A DNA stretch of 64,000 nt from Diadema setosum. Its lineage: Eukaryota; Echinodermata; Echinoidea; Diadematoida; Diadematidae. Shown here piece after piece: positions 61,225 through 64,000 of this stretch (its first letter is position 1; each line of letters starts with the position of its first letter). The position numbers were made by a program, and so were the translations under genes. The notes beneath the pieces were generated by a model, which did not search any database, was not told the DNA's origin, and was given only the letters and a program-made list of their open reading frames with translations. The stretch is from the NCBI GenBank assembly GCA_033980235.1, contig CM067067.1, positions 36,869,200 through 36,933,199 on the forward strand. The letters run 5' to 3'.

Positions 61225-61428
61225 TATTTTCGGGGAATGAAATTTTTGTGCATTGCAGCCGACGGCCTTTTTTGTGGCGTGAAATTTTCACGAATTGCCT
61301 CTAACATCCATTGCATATAGTGTTGACAAGAACTTTCATGTGTATTTTAATCCTGCGAATCCTGGCTCTTGCGAAATTGGCGAAATTAAAATGCACGTAA
61401 ACATTCCCAGAACATTCACAGTATAGTA
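61225..61428 (+). mobile_element. MITE with CTGTAAAA ends, eroded copy
   Basis: It contains cagccgacggccttttttgt and gaatcctggctcttgcgaaa and ends near tcacagtatagta, like the better copies. Borders are blurred. More remnants of the same type occur near 2725-2930, 38225-38430, 43206-43310, 54455-54600 and 63335-63482. Confidence 0.45.
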
Positions 61429-61549
61429 GCTACGATGTATTGATTTTATCACATTGGTTCATATCTGTTTAGTCAAATTACCATCATTCTCTGCCATCAT
61501 ATCTATTCTTGTCGTTTCCTTCCTCTTCCGTCTCCTCCTTCTCTTCCTC

Positions 61550-61640
61550 CACATCATTATCATTGTCGTTATCATCAGCATCATCATCATCAGCATCTTC
61601 ATCATTATCAATATCATCATCATTATCATTGCCAATGTCC
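61550..61640. repeat. ATC/ATT trinucleotide tract
   Basis: Degenerate (ATC)n. It lies about 90 bp upstream of the exon 3 acceptor. The mirrored frames on both strands are repeat translation. Confidence 0.8.
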
Positions 61641-61732
61641 AGGTATATTTTTCTTCTGAAGTCTTACAGATGAACAAATGACTCAAATTATGTTAATCAG
61701 TTTCCCTGCCTCGTTTGCTCTTCCTCACACAG

Positions 61733-61820
61733 GGTGTGGTTGGTAGTCTAACGAGTGGAAAGTCTGCCCTCGTACACCGGTATCTCACAGGATCCTACAT
61801 GCAGGAAGAGTCTCCAGAAG
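61733..61820 (+). CDS. AGAP1: AGAP exon 3: P-loop of the GTPase domain
   Basis: The exon is 88 bp, bounded by acceptor ttcctcacacag and donor gtaagt. It encodes 29 residues plus one base, starting [28 protein letters not shown] fits the Walker A/G1 consensus GxxxxGK[S/T], so the phosphate-binding lysine and serine are present. The following [10 protein letters not shown] segment is the family-specific switch-I region. It joins in frame to the previous exon (phase 0) and the next (phase 1). Confidence 0.94.
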
Positions 61821-63561
61821 GTAAGTTGAATGTCTTTTTGGGGTCTTGTTAAGTCCTCATGCCCATTCCCACTTTCAAACTCTCCTTTTCATAATGTTAA
61901 AAGGGAGATTTCCCTAATATTGTGTAGATTCATTCAGTGAAATTGAAAAGAAAATCTGACAATTCATTTCAAATGTCCTCATCCTGCTTAGTTCATTTTC
62001 TAAGAATTTATTTACATCATAGCAAAGTTTGTTTACTAATTAACAAGCTCATCAAGAACAAGAAGGGGAAATAGATATGAGTTGTATTGTGAATACAGTT
62101 ATATTTCTACTTCGAAAGAGGCGATTGGAATGAGAGTTTCCTTCCTCGTGAAATGGTCATCTCGAGCAGATATGGGGTAAATGTCTGGTATGGTCATCTT
62201 GAGTAGATGACCATACCAGAACAAACTCTTTCCTGCCCTCGGTGGTTGAAGTGTATAATAGTTGGAGGGCGTGTCTCTTCACATGAGGCTGGGGTCTGTG
62301 TGTCAATAAACTTTGGTGGCAAGCATCCTCCTCATAGACTTCCAGTTCAAACATCCCTTCTAGTCATTCTCTCACACTCTGTATTAATAATGGAAATGCC
62401 CCCCGCCCCGTTTCAATGAGCTTTTGAACTATCAATATCCGTAGGTTTATTATCCAAGTGTGACCACTTCTGTTTAAGGCAATAACTTTATATTGACTTG
62501 AAGTACAATATCTTAAATAAAAATGTGTATTGTTGTGTACCTGTCCATCCAAAAATGTTGAGGTACTAAGTCAAAATTCAACCATGAATTTAGTTTTTGA
62601 ATTAATATTTTTGGTAGATTTGTCATTCCCCCCCCCCCTGTTTTACAGAGGGGAAAATATGCATTTGCAAGCAAAGGGTGATTAATGTTGTAGTCCTTTC
62701 CTTAGCTGTCAAGTACAAATTCATTACAGTTTGAAGTAGTGCTCTCTAACTTGCGTTAATGATAAAGCTGGAGTGTTAATGGTGACCTTTTGTTGATTGG
62801 ATATTGTTTGCTGGCAGGGTAAGAGTAGAGGTATAAGACAGCAGCAGAGGTTAAAGAGTTTTTACCCGTTGAGGATGAGTCCCAAGTATACTCTGGCAGG
62901 CGTCTATTGGAAATGCGTGTTGTAGCAAAATGAGTCCATCCTCAGTGGGTTAAGTCATGACTGAATCCAAAAAGGAGATAGATTAAAGGGAATTTTAGAT
63001 TGCATTTCTCTACATGTCATCAGAAATTATGAATTATTTTTCTGAAAAGTCATATAAATGGAAGAGAAACCTTTTGGTAGCATCTCAAAATTTGATAGAG
63101 CAGTACATTCTGTTTACTTGAAAAGAGGGAATTGAAACGTTTTTGAGGACATCATAGTGAGTTGTTGTCAATGTGTATGAAATGAGAAAGATAATGTATA
63201 CAATTTGCACACTGCAATATCAGATGTTTGATGATATGGATATATTAAAGTAAACATTTATGCTCTCATTGTGAAAGACGAATGAATTTGTATTTGAGAA
63301 AACAAAGGAAGGTGTGTTTTGAGATGAGTTTCACATGATTTTAATTCCGTGGAATCAAAGACATTAACTACTGGAACATTTGGCAAGCAAAAATATTTGC
63401 ATGCTTTTATCTTTAGTGCTAGATGCTGGTTTCGCAAAATATGGGAAAATTTCAGTATCATGAAAATTTCCACTTTTACAGTAGTCTGCTCGTGGCAAAT
63501 ATTGGATATTTGATGTGTGTTGTGATCATTTTCACATGTATGGCATATCTCTGACCACCAG
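61821..63561 (+). other. Intron 3 of the AGAP gene (about 1.74 kb)
   Basis: A phase-1 intron from gtaagt to gaccaccag. It includes a 90-bp TTAA-flanked MITE at 62863-62953 and an A/T-rich segment at about 63335-63482 resembling the CTGTAAAA repeat family, ending in ttttacagta. Nothing else is recognised. Confidence 0.9.
62863..62953 (+). mobile_element. Small TTAA-flanked MITE, copy 2
   Basis: It opens TTACCCGTTGAGGATGAGTC and closes CATCCTCAGTGGGTTAA. It is similar in length and body to the element at 60508 (both hold a ctctggcagg/ctttggcagg core). It lies in intron 3. Confidence 0.5.
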
Positions 63562-63789
63562 GAGGGAGATTTAAGAAAGAAATCGCCGTGGACGACAGGA
63601 GCTACCTGCTTCTCATCCGGGATGAGGGCGGCCCGCCTGAACTCCAGTTCTGCTCCTGGGTGGATGCTGTCATCCTGGTCTTCAGCGTGGAGGACGAGAT
63701 GAGCTTCAACATGCTCTACAACTTCTACGCCAAGATCGCGCACTACCGCAACACGGCCGACCTTCCCATGATCCTCGTCGGCACGCAAG
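63562..63789 (+). CDS. AGAP1: AGAP exon 4: central GTPase domain
   Basis: The exon is 228 bp, from acceptor ctgaccaccag to donor gtgagt. It continues the frame as [18 protein letters not shown], then [20 protein letters not shown], and ends at LVGTQ with one base of the next codon. In place of a Ras-type DxxG (G3) it has RDEGG, and in place of NKxD (G4) it has GTQ followed by a codon starting with G; both are normal for AGAP proteins. The exon is clearly more GC-rich than its surroundings, consistent with coding selection. The remaining GTPase region and the PH, Arf-GAP and ankyrin exons must lie beyond the window. Confidence 0.95.
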
Positions 63790-64000
63790 GTGAGTTGTAG
63801 AAGAAGATGCCCTGTGGGGCGGGCAGGGAGCAGAGCAAAAGGAAGTATGGTAGGATGGTGGCAGTCACTGGTTTTATGTTTAGGGCTGCCATCATATAGC
63901 TATTATCGTTTGGCTCGAAATCTTGCAAAGTTAGGGGGAAGGTTGCCAAGCAGCTTTACCAGATTCCACAGGAAAATTTTCACAAAATCTCATTAAGTCA
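63790..64000 (+). other. Start of intron 4 of the AGAP gene
   Basis: Opens gtgagttg after the GTPQ-encoding exon end and runs off the window. Nothing recognised. Confidence 0.85.

Larger units (their letters stand above)
56079..61732 (+). other. Intron 2 of the AGAP gene (about 5.65 kb)
   Basis: A phase-0 intron from gtaggt to ttcctcacacag. It contains an RFX-like site, a Tigger-type MITE, a CA array, a pyrimidine-rich tract, a hairpin MITE (family D), a small piggyBac-like MITE and an ATC array. No additional exon was recognised. Confidence 0.9.

Overview
The window looks like nuclear DNA of a metazoan, probably a marine invertebrate deuterostome such as an echinoderm. The reasons are split exons with GT/AG borders, very long introns, AT-rich sequence full of short palindromic transposons and microsatellites, and a coding product close to vertebrate AGAP1/AGAP3. 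The phylum is inferred from repeat style and cannot be proven from this window.

The only host gene I can support is on the + strand: the 5' part of an AGAP (centaurin-gamma) gene, an Arf-GAP with an N-terminal GTPase-like domain. Four coding exons are visible: 16671-16878, 56020-56078, 61733-61820 and 63562-63789. Their phases agree (1, 0, 1, 1). Together they encode a basic, serine-rich N-terminus, the conserved linker before the GTPase domain, the P-loop and the middle of the GTPase domain. The gene continues beyond the window. Intron 1 is about 39 kb, intron 2 about 5.7 kb and intron 3 about 1.7 kb.

Intron 1 holds, antisense to the gene, a nearly complete non-LTR retrotransposon (about 20.35-25.93 kb). 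Its ORF1 has three zinc knuckles. Its ORF2 carries endonuclease, reverse transcriptase, RNase H and a C-terminal CCHC-like finger. ORF1 and ORF2 overlap by ATGA, and the only disruption seen in ORF2 is one in-frame TAG next to the endonuclease SDH motif.

The rest is dominated by small inverted-repeat elements. Four sequence families (A-D, 14 full-length or nearly full-length copies plus one fragment) share TTAA-AGG ends, a signature I associate with Kolobok/T2-type MITEs. Three of them abut exactly at 31023-32135 in the order A, B, inverted A. There are also two Tigger/pogo-type MITEs, a family with CTGTAAAA ends, a GC-rich element present once at 17.9 kb and twice in tandem at 44.9-45.6 kb, a 0.8 kb foldback element carrying a Myb/SANT-like remnant, a recent 340-bp tandem duplication of a possible SINE, GATA arrays, and many poly(G) runs.

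Region by region: 1-16.6 kb is 5' flank with GATA arrays and MITEs; 16.67-16.88 kb is the first visible coding exon; 16.9-56.0 kb is intron 1; 56.0-64.0 kb holds the GTPase-domain exons and their introns. No rRNA gene, intact tRNA gene, CRISPR array or second host gene was recognised.
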